Shown piece by piece: positions 53,325 through 64,000 of a DNA stretch of 64,000 nucleotides. Made by a program: the position numbers and the translations under genes. Each line of letters starts with the position of its first letter. The first letter of the stretch is position 1. The stretch is from an uncultured Mycoplasmatota bacterium (GTDB lineage: Bacteria; Bacillota_I; Bacilli_A; RF39; UBA660). The stretch lies in assembly GCA_947056845.1 (NCBI GenBank), contig CAMSCJ010000002.1, positions 52,692 through 116,691 of the forward strand. Reading direction: 5' to 3'. The notes beneath the pieces are model-generated. The model was not told where the DNA came from, ran no database searches, and saw nothing but the letters and a program-made list of their open reading frames with translations.

Positions 53325-53410
53325 AAAAAAGACCAATACAAAACCTTTTAAAGTCTGTACTAGCCATTTAAATCTAAATTCATTATATCAAATAATTCTA
53401 AAAATTGCTA
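53325..53410. repeat. Dispersed non-coding hairpin element, copy C (divergent)
   Basis: Minus strand GGCTAGTACA ... TGTATTGGTC then T run: same shape as copies A and B with compensating base changes. It sits between the UDG pseudogene and the AAA_13 gene. Confidence 0.6.
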
Positions 53411-54322
53411 CATTTCTCTCAATTTTTCAAATATAGGAACATTACCTTTATAACTTTTTGGAGATATAGGACTAGGATGATAAATAGGTAATATTTTGTA
53501 ACCATTTACTTCATATACATTCCCAACAACATCTGAAAATTTATTAAATTGAAAATTAAGTAAATTTCTAGTTGGAAATTCTCCTAAAGTAATAATCAAT
53601 TTAGGATTTAATATTATTAATTGTTCTAACATTATATTCTTACAATTACTAGAACAAGTTTTTAAATTTTTTCTTTCAAGTGGATAACACTTAACTGATT
53701 CTAAAAATGTAGTTTCAAAAATATCTCTATCAATAATATCAAATAGTTTTTGTAATACAACTCCACTAGGTAATACTTTACCATTTATATCACATCATAA
53801 TTTATGACTTTTTCTCCAACCATTATTGGCAGGAGCTTCACCAACTAAGACTATGTCATTATCTTTACCTAAGAATACTGTAGAATCATTAGGAAATTTA
53901 TCTACTAATTTATTACAAGATTTACAAGAATATACTTTTTCATCAACTTGCTTTAATAATTTTTGTATTAATCTTGTTTTTAATATGTTATATCTATTTT
54001 TAGTATCATCAATTAATATATTTTCTCTATCTATAATTTGATAATCTTGATAATCTATATCATGATTAAACTGACTTGAGGTTAGATCTATAATCTTATT
54101 TTCTATTAAGTTAAAATAATGACTAATACCATCCACATAAATCTTACAAATATCTCCACTAAAATAATCATTAATGATTAGAGATGTTATTGCACACATA
54201 CCAAAACATTTATTACTGTCATTCCAACCATCTTGAACTTTAGGATAACATAAATTTTTTGAATAGCATTCTAACAATACTTTTTGTATATTTTCAATAG
54301 TCACAATAACACCTCGTTTCAT
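53408..54322 (-). pseudogene. YunG-uracil-DNA glycosylase fusion with one in-frame UGA
   Basis: One frame of 305 codons. Residues 1-120 are YunG-like (CFGMCAITSLIINDYFSGDI, VDGISHYFNLIENKIIDLT). From 140 it is a family 4-like UDG: YSCKSC, VLVGEAPANNGWRKSHKL, then UGA at codon 176, then CDINGKVLPSGVVLQKLF, LIITLGEFPT and YHPSPISPKS. The UGA falls where Trp or another aromatic residue fits. GTG 54304 after GAGGTG is an alternative start. Confidence 0.75.
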
Positions 54323-54379
54323 TAAGTATTAACTATAAATATTATAGCAAATAAACTTTAGCATGTCTTGAACTTCACA

Positions 54380-54913
54380 TTATTTTTTTCTAATTTCTAA
54401 TTGCCATTTATATTCTTCTAATTCTTTCAAATAATCTCTTTTAAAATAATTTTCATACAACCATCTAACTCCTTCTTCTTTAACAAATATAACACCATCA
54501 TCTTCAAAAGTTATTGAATTGGGAAATACTTTTTTCATTCTATGAAGCGCCACATGAATAGTACTTACACTTTTACTAAACTTATATGGTAAAAATCTTA
54601 ATGAATGAGATGCATATTTATTTCTTTTATGATCAATTCCCAATTCATTTTCTAAATCAAGAATTTTCTTTTTATAAAATCTTATCTCAGAAGTTAAATA
54701 ATGTTCTTCTTTATTGAAATAAACTTCTTTTAACCAATCAACACATTCTTGATTTACATACATTTTTGTTTTCTTATCCTTACCTCTTTTTATCCATAAA
54801 TAATAATCATATTTGTGTCTTCGTTTTATATTTCTCATAACTCTTCCGAATTGTTTTGTTGTTAAAAAAAACATCTCTTGAACTTGTTTTCTTTCTATCC
54901 ACTTATCACTCAT
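54380..54913 (-). CDS. Helix-turn-helix protein with internal duplication
   Basis: 177 residues from ATG 54913 (GAAAGGAGAAA). Two related units: residues 5-65 (WIERKQVQEMFFLTTKQF ... YVNQECVDWLKEVYF) and 105-165 (FLPYKFSKSVSTIHVALHRM ... IFVKEEGVRWLYENYF). Each ends in the same V-x-x-E-x-V-x-W-L-x-E-x-Y-F pattern. Likely DNA binding, plasmid or element related. Confidence 0.7.
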   Translation of the reverse strand: MSDKWIERKQVQEMFFLTTKQFGRVMRNIKRRHKYDYYLWIKRGKDKKTKMYVNQECVDWLKEVYFNKEEHYLTSEIRFYKKKILDLENELGIDHKRNKYASHSLRFLPYKFSKSVSTIHVALHRMKKVFPNSITFEDDGVIFVKEEGVRWLYENYFKRDYLKELEEYKWQLEIRKK

Positions 54914-54931
54914 AAAAATTTCTCCTTTCAT

Positions 54932-55046
54932 AAATTAGGGAACGGGTAACGTAATATAGAAATTTAATATATCAAGCATGGTGTATACACACCCATCTAC
55001 TTGTTAGGGAGCATCCCTAAAACCCACTAAAATAGTCTCTGACAGT
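54932..55046. other. Inverted-repeat-rich intergenic segment
   Basis: Contains TTAGGGA-GCA-TCCCTAA and a GGTGTATACACACC near-palindrome within 115 bases. Such density is found at regulatory or transfer-origin regions; which applies is unknown. Confidence 0.4.
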
Positions 55047-55238
55047 TTACTTTTTTTCTTCATATTTTTTACTTACTTCTTTAGATTTTTCAATCATTTC
55101 TTTTACTTCTTTTTCGTAGTTCTTATTATTAATTAATACTTCAGATAATAAAGAATATGGAACATCTTTTGCATTATCTTTAAAATACTCTAATAATTGT
55201 GGTACGACTATTTCAAAGAAATAATTAATAAAATCCAT
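55047..55238 (-). CDS. Small helical hypothetical protein
   Basis: 63 residues, ribosome site AAAGGAG. MDFINYFFEIVVPQLLEYFK then charged C-terminal helix. No family recognised. Confidence 0.6.
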   Translation of the reverse strand: MDFINYFFEIVVPQLLEYFKDNAKDVPYSLLSEVLINNKNYEKEVKEMIEKSKEVSKKYEEKK

Positions 55239-55288
55239 CTCCTTTCTTGCAACAAAAAAAGCACATTTCTGTGCTAAAAAAATATTAT

Positions 55289-56662
55289 TTATTTTTTTAT
55301 TTTCATAACAACAACGATAGCATCTTCCAAATTTTTTTCAATTTTCTCATCAAAAATATTTAAATTATTTACAGAATACAATTCATCTTTTATTTCATTA
55401 AATTTGTGAATTTCAATTAATTCAAATCCAATATTACCAAAAAATTCTTTTATATGATTTATATCTTCAAAACGATCGTTTAGATTGTTTCTAGAAGTAA
55501 TAGATGATAGATTATTATTAAAATTTGGTAATGCTTTATCTTGTGAATCAATAAACTTTTTAGGTGTAACATCACAAGTAATCCAAATACCACCATATTT
55601 AGATAATAAATCATAAATATTTTGTGCTACTTGTCTTTTCTCATCAAAAGTTAAATACCTTAACAATCCTTCATTGATTACCGCAATTTCTTCATCAGAT
55701 TTTAAATATCTTTCTAGTTTTTTAAAATCATCTTTTCTAAGAGCATTACCACTAATAACATTTAAACTTTTAGGAATATCCTTCTCAATATAATTTAATA
55801 TTTCTATCTTATTTTTAGAAACATTTTCTAAATCTAACTCTATATAATTATATCCTTTTTTAGAATAAATTAATCCACGAGATGAATATCCTGCTGCCAA
55901 CTCCAATACTTGTTTTATTCTATATCTATCTAAAAGTTTGCTAGTTAATTTATATCTTGCTTCTATTTCTGGGGCTAACATTTTATTTAAAGTTACTTCT
56001 TCATTACAATGATTTTCTAACCAATTATAAATTTCTTTTTCGTATGGTATATCCGTAAAAATTCGTGGATACGAAGTTACAACAGCAGTAGGGGTTATCT
56101 CTTCATAATCTTTGTCATTTATAAAGTGCTTAAATTGTTTAACTTGTTTAGCAGGATAAATTTCATATAAACCAAATGTATCAACTTTCAATTCAAATGG
56201 AGTAAAATTATCTAATAATTTTTTCTTCATTGTAATTATTTTAGTATAATCTTTATCTATATGAATGGTAATATGAAAATTAAAGTTTTCAGGATTATAT
56301 TTTTTACTTGGTAACATTTGATATATTTTTGATTGTAATAATTTTAGTTCTTCACTTTTTTCAATATCAAAATATAATACATAACTATTTTCTTTTCCAT
56401 TCATTATTGCTATATCATTTATCAGTATTTTTAGTTTAGGATATCCTATCTTTGATAGTTCATCAATAACTTTCTCTTTACAAGAAATATCCCATGCTGA
56501 CAAAGTAAAGTGATAAGGAAGTGTATCTGCGTTCTCACGATTATCAATATTTTTTCCAAATGGAACTTTGCATAATTTATCATTTATTACTTTTATATAA
56601 TGTTCTATTTTTTTCAAATTAATATCATCAAAATCTGAAATAAAAGTTATCCTTTCATTCAT
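55289..56662 (-). CDS. 2H phosphoesterase-methyltransferase fusion
   Basis: 457 residues from ATG 56662 (AGGAGATG). N-terminal half is a 2H phosphoesterase (LigT-like) with both H-x-T motifs, HFTLS near 51 and HITIH near 130. C-terminal half (about 200-457) is a leucine-carboxyl-methyltransferase-like SAM enzyme with VLELAAGYSSRGLIYSKK, IELDLENV, VINEGLLRYLTFDEK and WITCDVT. The two activities joined suggest RNA end or nucleotide processing plus methylation. I know of no such described enzyme. Confidence 0.82.
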   Translation of the reverse strand: MNERITFISDFDDINLKKIEHYIKVINDKLCKVPFGKNIDNRENADTLPYHFTLSAWDISCKEKVIDELSKIGYPKLKILINDIAIMNGKENSYVLYFDIEKSEELKLLQSKIYQMLPSKKYNPENFNFHITIHIDKDYTKIITMKKKLLDNFTPFELKVDTFGLYEIYPAKQVKQFKHFINDKDYEEITPTAVVTSYPRIFTDIPYEKEIYNWLENHCNEEVTLNKMLAPEIEARYKLTSKLLDRYRIKQVLELAAGYSSRGLIYSKKGYNYIELDLENVSKNKIEILNYIEKDIPKSLNVISGNALRKDDFKKLERYLKSDEEIAVINEGLLRYLTFDEKRQVAQNIYDLLSKYGGIWITCDVTPKKFIDSQDKALPNFNNNLSSITSRNNLNDRFEDINHIKEFFGNIGFELIEIHKFNEIKDELYSVNNLNIFDEKIEKNLEDAIVVVMKIKK

Positions 56663-56692
56663 AAATTCATCTCCTATCATTATTTGATTATA

Positions 56693-57225
56693 TTATTCTT
56701 TAGCTAAATTTTCTAAAATTTTTACATTGTTTAACTTTAATAAATATTTGCTTGGTAATGAAATTTTTGACTTTTGTAATCCACTTCCACAGATAATTCT
56801 TTCAACTTCCAATACTTTAGGATCAATAAACAAATTTCAATCTTCTGGTAATCCTATTGGATTAATACTTCCATATTCCATTTTAGTTTTTTCTAGAACA
56901 TAATCAAGTGTAGCAACAGACACCATTCTAGAATTAGTATATTTTCTTACTGTAGAAGACATGTTGTATCTATATCCTGTAGGTACTAATAGTGCAACAT
57001 AAGTTTTATTTTCTCCTTTTTTACATTCACATACTAAACAATTTGCTCCTGTTTTTATATCAATATTGTAATGTTCACATAACTTAATACCATCCATATA
57101 TTCTGAATCTATTTCAGCAACTAAAATATTTTTTTGTTCTTCTTCTGAAAATAAGTTCTTTATACAACTATAAGTAGATACAGCTACTAAACTTGTATTT
57201 TCAGTTACATTTATTTATTATTCAT
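56693..57225 (-). pseudogene. YbaK/prolyl-tRNA-editing-like protein, frameshift and in-frame UGA
   Basis: ATG 57225 (AGGAGACC) opens MNNK then stops; after a frameshift the YbaK sequence runs: NTSLVAVSTYSCIKNLFS, VALLVPTGYRYN, MVSVATLDYVLEKTKMEYGS, INPIGLPED, UGA, then NLFIDPKVLEVERIICGSGL to TAA 56693. YbaK proteins have Trp after GLPED. Confidence 0.75.
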
Positions 57226-57237
57226 AAAGGTCTCCTA

Positions 57238-58248
57238 TCATTTACTTTCATCCAAAACTTTTTCAACTTCACTAATAAGTTGTTCCTTATTCGGAATATA
57301 ATAAGTATAAGTAGATGCAAAAACATTATTTTCAAGTCCACCTAAAGCATATTCCATAGCAACTTCTTTTTTATTTTTACAAAGAATAATTCCTATTGGT
57401 TTATTATCATATTCATCATTAACTTCAGCATTATAATAATTTAAATACATATTCATTTGTCCTGCATACTCTGGTTTCATTCCACCAATTTTTAAATCTA
57501 TTAACACATAACATTTTAATATTTTATTATAAAAAACCATATCTACATAATAGTGTGTATTTCCTAAAGTTATTCTTTGTTGTGTACCAACAAACATAAA
57601 ACCTTTTCCTAATTCAAGTAAAAAATCTTCCATGTGTTTCACTAATTTTCGTTCTAAATCACGCTCTAAAATTGGTTTTTGTTCTTTAATATCTAGGAAT
57701 TCAAATACATATGGTTCTTTTAAAATATCATCTGGTTTAGATAATATTTGACCTTCTTTTGATAGCTTATATACCTTTTCTTTATTATTTTTTCCATCAG
57801 ACAATAATAATCTTTCAAATAATGATGTTTCTAATTGTCTCTTTAGTTCTCTAACACTCCAGTTTGAGTTAATACATTCTTTTTCATAAAAATTTCTTTC
57901 ATCTTCATTTTCTATACTCAAAAGTTCACAATAATGAGACCAACTTAATTTTCCAGACACTGTCTGGAATTTTGGATAAGTAATATAAAATTTTCTCATA
58001 TTAAATAAATTACTAACAGAAAAGCCCGTTCCCAATACATTTCTTAATTCTTTAGATAATTCACGAATAATTTGTTTACCATATTCTGCTTTTATATTAC
58101 CGTTTTGTTCATTTTCAACAATTATTCTTCCAACATTCCAATATGCATTTATCATAGCGGTGTTAACTTCGTAAGCAACTTTTTGTCTACTACTAATAAT
58201 TACATTTTTAATTTCTTCAATCATCTTGATATTATTTTTTTCTAACAT
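57238..58248 (-). CDS. DUF1016/YhcG PD-(D/E)XK nuclease family protein
   Basis: 336 residues. N-terminal helical domain (NTAMINAYWNVGRIIVENEQ, YGKQIIRELSKEL) and C-terminal nuclease core THYYVDMVFYNKILKCYVLI followed by DLK. Family proteins occur in defence islands and mobile elements. Normal length. Confidence 0.9.
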   Translation of the reverse strand: MLEKNNIKMIEEIKNVIISSRQKVAYEVNTAMINAYWNVGRIIVENEQNGNIKAEYGKQIIRELSKELRNVLGTGFSVSNLFNMRKFYITYPKFQTVSGKLSWSHYCELLSIENEDERNFYEKECINSNWSVRELKRQLETSLFERLLLSDGKNNKEKVYKLSKEGQILSKPDDILKEPYVFEFLDIKEQKPILERDLERKLVKHMEDFLLELGKGFMFVGTQQRITLGNTHYYVDMVFYNKILKCYVLIDLKIGGMKPEYAGQMNMYLNYYNAEVNDEYDNKPIGIILCKNKKEVAMEYALGGLENNVFASTYTYYIPNKEQLISEVEKVLDESK

Positions 58249-58309
58249 AATGTTATCTCCTTTCCAAACATTTGATTTGTACTAACTAATATAATTTTAC
58301 CATATCTCA

Positions 58310-61885
<3,576 letters not shown>

Positions 61886-62179
61886 TTAATTTTCTTTTAA
61901 TAAGTGTTCAACTATGTTTGTTAATTCAGCCATTGTGATAGTATCTGATATATCTTCATTATATAAGTTTGTATCATTATCATAACAGAGTATAACTATA
62001 CTTTGAGTATTATTACTAATGATAATTTTATGTGGTTCTTCTAATCCTAAATTAGAGTTATTAAAAACAATATTCTTTCCAACAATATATTCAATGTTTA
62101 ATTTGGTAATATTTTTAATTCTTAATATCTTATTTTTTATACACAAAGGAAATTCTAAAAGTTCTATGGACACATTCAT
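61886..62179 (-). CDS. Hypothetical protein
   Basis: 97 residues from ATG 62179 (GAGGTGG upstream, rather far); the longer frame adds 13 unlikely residues. Mostly beta-strands (KIIISNNTQSIVILCYDND). No family recognised. It sits between tRNA-His and the serine recombinase. Confidence 0.6.
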   Translation of the reverse strand: MNVSIELLEFPLCIKNKILRIKNITKLNIEYIVGKNIVFNNSNLGLEEPHKIIISNNTQSIVILCYDNDTNLYNEDISDTITMAELTNIVEHLLKEN

Positions 62180-62280
62180 TTTATAATTCCACCACCTCTC
62201 GCAAAGAAAAAAGTCCATAATATCAAGTATTACGAACTTTTACTTTAACTTTCGCACAAAGGTGTGCGTAAAATTCAATA

Positions 62281-62357
62281 TGGGGCGAGTATAGGGATTC
62301 GAACCCTAGCATAACGGAACCACAATCCGCCGTGTTAACCCCTTCACCATACTCGCC
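62281..62357 (-). tRNA. tRNA-His (GUG)
   Basis: Cloverleaf read on the minus strand: acceptor GGCGAGTA pairs with TACTCGCC over 8 bp, including the G-1/C73 pair unique to tRNA-His; anticodon loop ATTGTGGTT gives GTG; T-arm GGTTCGAATCC; CCA is encoded. Confidence 0.97.
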
Positions 62358-62479
62358 ATATCTCTTAAAAGATACGAATATATTCTATCAAAACAAAAGA
62401 TATATTTCAAGTACTTTAAGACAAAAACATAAAATTTATTACATTCTACTTTACATTATATTGATATAGACACTTACCT

Positions 62480-62507
62480 ATACATAAAATTTAGGTAATC
62501 ATACAAT
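62480..62507 (+). promoter_or_regulatory. SigE-like sporulation promoter before cotJ
   Basis: -10 CATACAAT preceded at 14 bases by ATACAT, close to the mother-cell SigE consensus. A 7-bp inverted repeat TTACCTA/TAGGTAA (62474-62498) overlaps it. Confidence 0.6.
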
Positions 62508-62525
62508 AAAACTGGGAGGAATAAT

Positions 62526-63005
62526 ATGAAAAACTTCATTAATTACCAAAATAAAATGAATAATCAAAACAATTATGGTAATTTTATCGAAAATTATAAT
62601 GCCATCGACAATATGAATAACCCAAGTGGTTACAATAATATGAATGTCGGTGCACAACAAAATCTATATGAACCTTATCAAGGTTTTATAAGAGGAAATA
62701 TGTTCCCAAATTTATATGATGAATATAAAATAAGAAGACCATTCGAGGTCGAACCAATGAATGAACAAGCTGAATTATTAACATACATTGATTCATTATG
62801 CTTTGCTGCACATGATTTAAGTTTATACCTTGACAATTTCCCAAATGATCAACAAATGATTCAAAAATTTAATGAATATAGAATGGAATCAAATCGCGCC
62901 ATTGAGCAATATGAAAATCAATATGGACCACTATTCGTAAATAGTAATGCTAATTCAGTAACACCTTGGGCTTGGGATAATAAACCATGGCCGTGGGAAA
63001 ATTAG
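62526..63005 (+). CDS. CotJA-CotJB fusion, spore coat protein
   Basis: 159 residues. An Asn-rich leader (1-45) precedes a CotJA-like part (YEPYQGFIRGNMFPNLYDEY, about 50-80) that runs directly into a CotJB-like part (AELLTYIDSLCFAAHDLSLY ... PWAWDNKPWPWE, about 82-159). In Bacillus the two are separate 80-90 residue proteins. Ribosome site GGGAGGAAT. Confidence 0.88.
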   Translation: MKNFINYQNKMNNQNNYGNFIENYNAIDNMNNPSGYNNMNVGAQQNLYEPYQGFIRGNMFPNLYDEYKIRRPFEVEPMNEQAELLTYIDSLCFAAHDLSLYLDNFPNDQQMIQKFNEYRMESNRAIEQYENQYGPLFVNSNANSVTPWAWDNKPWPWEN

Positions 63006-63018
63006 GGAGGTATACAAA

Positions 63019-63591
63019 ATGTGGAAATATGAAAAAAAATTACAGTATCCTGTAAATATTCAAAAGAAAAACTTAAAAATGGCTAAATATATCATAACAC
63101 AGTATGGCGGTCCTGCCGGGGAATTAGCAGCTGCTTGGCAATATTTAGACCAAAGATACACAATGCCAGATGAAAAAGGTAAAGCCCTTCTAACTGACAT
63201 TGGAACTGAAGAATTAGCACATGTTGAAATAATCTCAGCTATGCTTTATCAATTAATGAAAGGAGCTACACCTCAGGAACTAGAAGCAGCCGGATTAGGT
63301 TCTCATTATGCTCAATTTGGTATGGATTTATTCCCAGCCGATTCATTTGGAAATCCTTTTAATATGGCTTACATCAAAGTTGCAGGTGACTTTATTGCCA
63401 ATATTGAAAGTAATATGGGTGCTGAACAGCGAGCAAGAGCCACTTATGAACATTTAATGGATTTAACTGATGATCCTGACATTTTAGCTCCACTTTCATT
63501 CTTACGACAAAGGGAAATTATTCATTATCAACGATTTAAAGAATTACGTGATTATTATCTAGAAAAATATAAAAACAAAAAAAATTCTTAA
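63019..63591 (+). CDS. cotJC: CotJC, manganese-catalase-like spore coat protein
   Basis: 190 residues, MWKYEKKLQYPVNIQKKN start, with ferritin-like helices carrying Glu/His ligands (TDIGTEELAHVEIISAML and LSFLRQREIIHYQRFKEL). Member of the Mn-catalase family found in spore coats. Follows the CotJA-B gene by 13 bases; ribosome site GGGAGG. Confidence 0.95.
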   Translation: MWKYEKKLQYPVNIQKKNLKMAKYIITQYGGPAGELAAAWQYLDQRYTMPDEKGKALLTDIGTEELAHVEIISAMLYQLMKGATPQELEAAGLGSHYAQFGMDLFPADSFGNPFNMAYIKVAGDFIANIESNMGAEQRARATYEHLMDLTDDPDILAPLSFLRQREIIHYQRFKELRDYYLEKYKNKKNS

Positions 63592-63613
63592 GAAAATATC
63601 TTAAGAATTTTTT
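63582..63613 (+). terminator. Terminator of the cotJ operon
   Basis: AATTCTTAAGA, AAATA, TCTTAAGAATT and T run; also serves the convergent gene. Confidence 0.88.
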
Positions 63614-63628
63614 AATCTAACATAATAA

Positions 63629-63799
63629 TTAGTTTTGTTGTGCATTATTTCTTTGAGCTTTTCTTGCATCACGACAAGCTTTACATCTTTGAGGTTTATT
63701 TGTAAAACCTTTTTCTTGATAAAATTGTTGTTCACCAGCAGTAAAAACGAATTCAGCACCACAATCTTTGCATTTCAAAGTTTCATCTTTAAATTCCAT
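63629..63799 (-). CDS. Zinc-ribbon domain protein (zf-trcl type)
   Basis: 56 residues from ATG 63799 with AGGAGGTATACGC. MEFKDETLKCKDCGAEFVFT, then QFYQEKGFTNKPQRCKACRD: two CxxC pairs with the GFTNKP-RC motif of the 'probable zinc-ribbon' family widespread in Firmicutes. Nucleic-acid binding suspected. Confidence 0.88.
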   Translation of the reverse strand: MEFKDETLKCKDCGAEFVFTAGEQQFYQEKGFTNKPQRCKACRDARKAQRNNAQQN

Positions 63800-64000
63800 G
63801 CGTATACCTCCTTTTTTTGAATTTGATTTAAAAATTTATTTGGGCTTTCAAAAAAAGAAAGATACGAAATAAATTAAACCAAATATACTATATCACTAAA
63901 TTAAAAAAAAATCAATTCCTAAAGAAAAAATTCAACATTCGTGACTGTAGTGTTACAATTGATGTGACACCAAAAGTATATACAAAAAGCGATAGATACT

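Noticed and set aside
54932..55046. Origin of replication.
   Set aside because: No iterons, DnaA boxes or replication protein gene adjoin it; inverted repeats alone are not enough.
43354..57225. UGA read as Trp genome-wide (Mycoplasma-type code).
   Set aside because: Many genes end in UGA within tight ATGA overlaps (ecfT-truA, portal-protease and others) and Trp is otherwise TGG throughout.
62251..62270. Hairpin CGCACA-AAGG-TGTGCG as terminator of tRNA-His.
   Set aside because: No T run follows on either strand; it may be a processing or protein site, but nothing supports a terminator.

Overview
The window is AT-rich DNA from a low-GC Bacillota, most like an uncultured gut member of the Bacilli (Erysipelotrichia or RF39-type). 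The evidence is the ecfA1-ecfA2-ecfT-truA-rplM-rpsI order, a phosphoketolase, a cotJ spore-coat locus, strong GGAGG ribosome sites and TTGACA/TATAAT promoters. UGA acts as a stop in many overlapping gene pairs, so the standard code is assumed. The taxonomic placement is inference.

Layout: (1) 1-16.9 kb is the right part of an HK97-type prophage lying against the 3' end of rpsI. From the window edge inward it carries prohead protease (cut by the edge), portal, large and small terminase and an HNH endonuclease. Next come a structured non-coding block, a second tyrosine recombinase and a tightly overlapping leftward operon of small genes (MazG-like, MmcB-like nuclease, sigma-like regulator, helicase loader, replisome organizer). 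The immunity region (cro leftward, LexA-like repressor rightward) and the integrase follow. (2) 16.9-33.8 kb is chromosomal: ribosomal proteins, truA, an ECF transporter, AI-2E-type exporter, lysozyme-like protein, RNB ribonuclease, HD hydrolase, phosphoketolase, a sigma-like protein, an aluminium-resistance/methionine-gamma-lyase family enzyme and an SDR. (3) 33.8-61.8 kb is an accessory region rich in probable defence genes and unusual fusions: DUF262 plus HEPN, NERD-GNAT, HTH-SDR, DUF3800 plus partner, DnaQ-BRCT plus AAA_13 ATPase, YunG-UDG, 2H phosphoesterase-methyltransferase and DUF1016 nuclease. It also holds many decayed genes and a large serine recombinase interrupted by an IS30-family element. 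(4) 61.9-64 kb returns to chromosome: tRNA-His, a fused cotJA-cotJB gene, cotJC and a zinc-ribbon protein.

How the parts relate: the prophage has a classical divergent genetic switch with repeated CTTAAC operator half-sites. A 26-bp inverted repeat flanks the whole immunity cassette, and three 11-bp-period direct repeats lie beside the attachment end. The accessory region looks like successive insertion and decay: pseudogenes (PHP remnant, pnuC, SnoaL, Nudix, Mob, YbaK, UDG), three copies of a roughly 110-bp non-coding hairpin element, and several orphan structured RNAs. The clearest candidates for something not yet described are the 26-bp repeats around the phage switch, the orphan RNA at 48.2 kb beside a DUF3800 pair, the CRISPR-repeat-like RNA at 36.2 kb, and the 2H-methyltransferase and HTH-SDR fusions.
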